Under the pieces are notes generated by a model. It worked only from the letters and a program-made list of their open reading frames with translations, was not told where the DNA came from and ran no database searches. From Burkholderiales bacterium (GTDB taxonomy: Bacteria; Pseudomonadota; Gammaproteobacteria; Burkholderiales; SG8-39): DNA of 7,628 bases. The stretch's first letter is position 1. Every line of letters starts with the position of its first letter. Position numbers and translations under genes: made by a program. The stretch is taken from the NCBI GenBank assembly GCA_919902965.1, contig CAKKSJ010000353.1:1-7628 (forward strand). The letters run 5' to 3'. Shown one piece after another: positions 7,539-7,628 of the stretch.

Positions 7539-7628
7539 TTCGCCCCCCAACGGTCGGGATGGAAAATCCGCGTCACCAGCGCCGCCATTCCACCCGGACT
7601 GAAGCGCATCATCAGGAACAACAGGCCG
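7535..7628 (-). CDS. 3' end of an ABC transporter permease (LivM-like), cut by the window edge
   Basis: Only the last 30 codons and the stop are present. The peptide begins GLLFLMMRFSPGGMAAL and ends HPDRWGAK before TGA (7535-7537). The hydrophobic start running into RFSPGGMAAL fits the end of the last membrane segment of a LivM-type permease (typically FxPxGxxGL). The stop overlaps the livG start in the sequence ATGA, the usual livM-livG junction in HAAT operons. The assignment rests on this short tail and on gene order. Confidence 0.7.
   Translation of the reverse strand, partial: GLLFLMMRFSPGGMAALVTRIFHPDRWGAK

Overview
The window is a GC-rich stretch of bacterial chromosome, most likely from a betaproteobacterium (Burkholderiales or a relative). 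This is an inference from the high G+C, the hut genes sitting beside branched-chain-amino-acid-type ABC transporter genes, and an acyl-CoA dehydrogenase homologue that resembles the 3-sulfinopropanoyl-CoA desulfinase of Advenella. No rRNA, tRNA, CRISPR array, transposase or phage gene was seen.

Layout. Positions 1-267 hold no convincing gene. They contain three hairpins, two of which share an inverted 20-base unit, next to the 3' end of the first gene. At 268-1434 (minus) lies an acyl-CoA dehydrogenase-fold flavoprotein that lacks the catalytic base at both known positions and carries the Arg/Gln/Gly pattern of the Advenella desulfinase. The 230 bp at 1435-1664 form a divergent intergenic region. 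It holds a good sigma-70-type promoter facing right, a short inverted repeat in that promoter's spacer, and a perfect 20-bp palindrome in the predicted leader. At 1665-2939 (plus) is a soluble Hanks-type Ser/Thr protein kinase fused to a C-terminal cyclic-nucleotide-binding domain. It meets hutI tail to tail with a 14-bp gap, and a probable terminator lies inside the 3' end of hutI.

From 7628 down to 2954 (minus) runs a compact operon, in transcription order: the last 30 codons of a LivM-type permease, livG-like ATPase, livF-like ATPase, hutU (urocanase) and hutI (imidazolonepropionase). Permease and livG overlap by 4 bp (ATGA), livG and livF overlap by 14 bp, and the gaps livF-hutU and hutU-hutI are 47 and 67 bp. 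The arrangement suggests a high-affinity importer for histidine, urocanate or a related substrate feeding HutU and HutI, which turn urocanate into imidazolonepropionate and then N-formimino-L-glutamate. hutH, the formiminoglutamate-processing genes, the permease bodies, the binding protein and the operon promoter are not in the window.

The two most interesting items are the non-canonical acyl-CoA dehydrogenase (probable desulfinase or another non-dehydrogenase reaction) and the kinase-cNMP fusion, whose nucleotide-selectivity position is neither the cAMP-type nor the cGMP-type residue. They share a divergent promoter region, so common regulation is possible but unproven.
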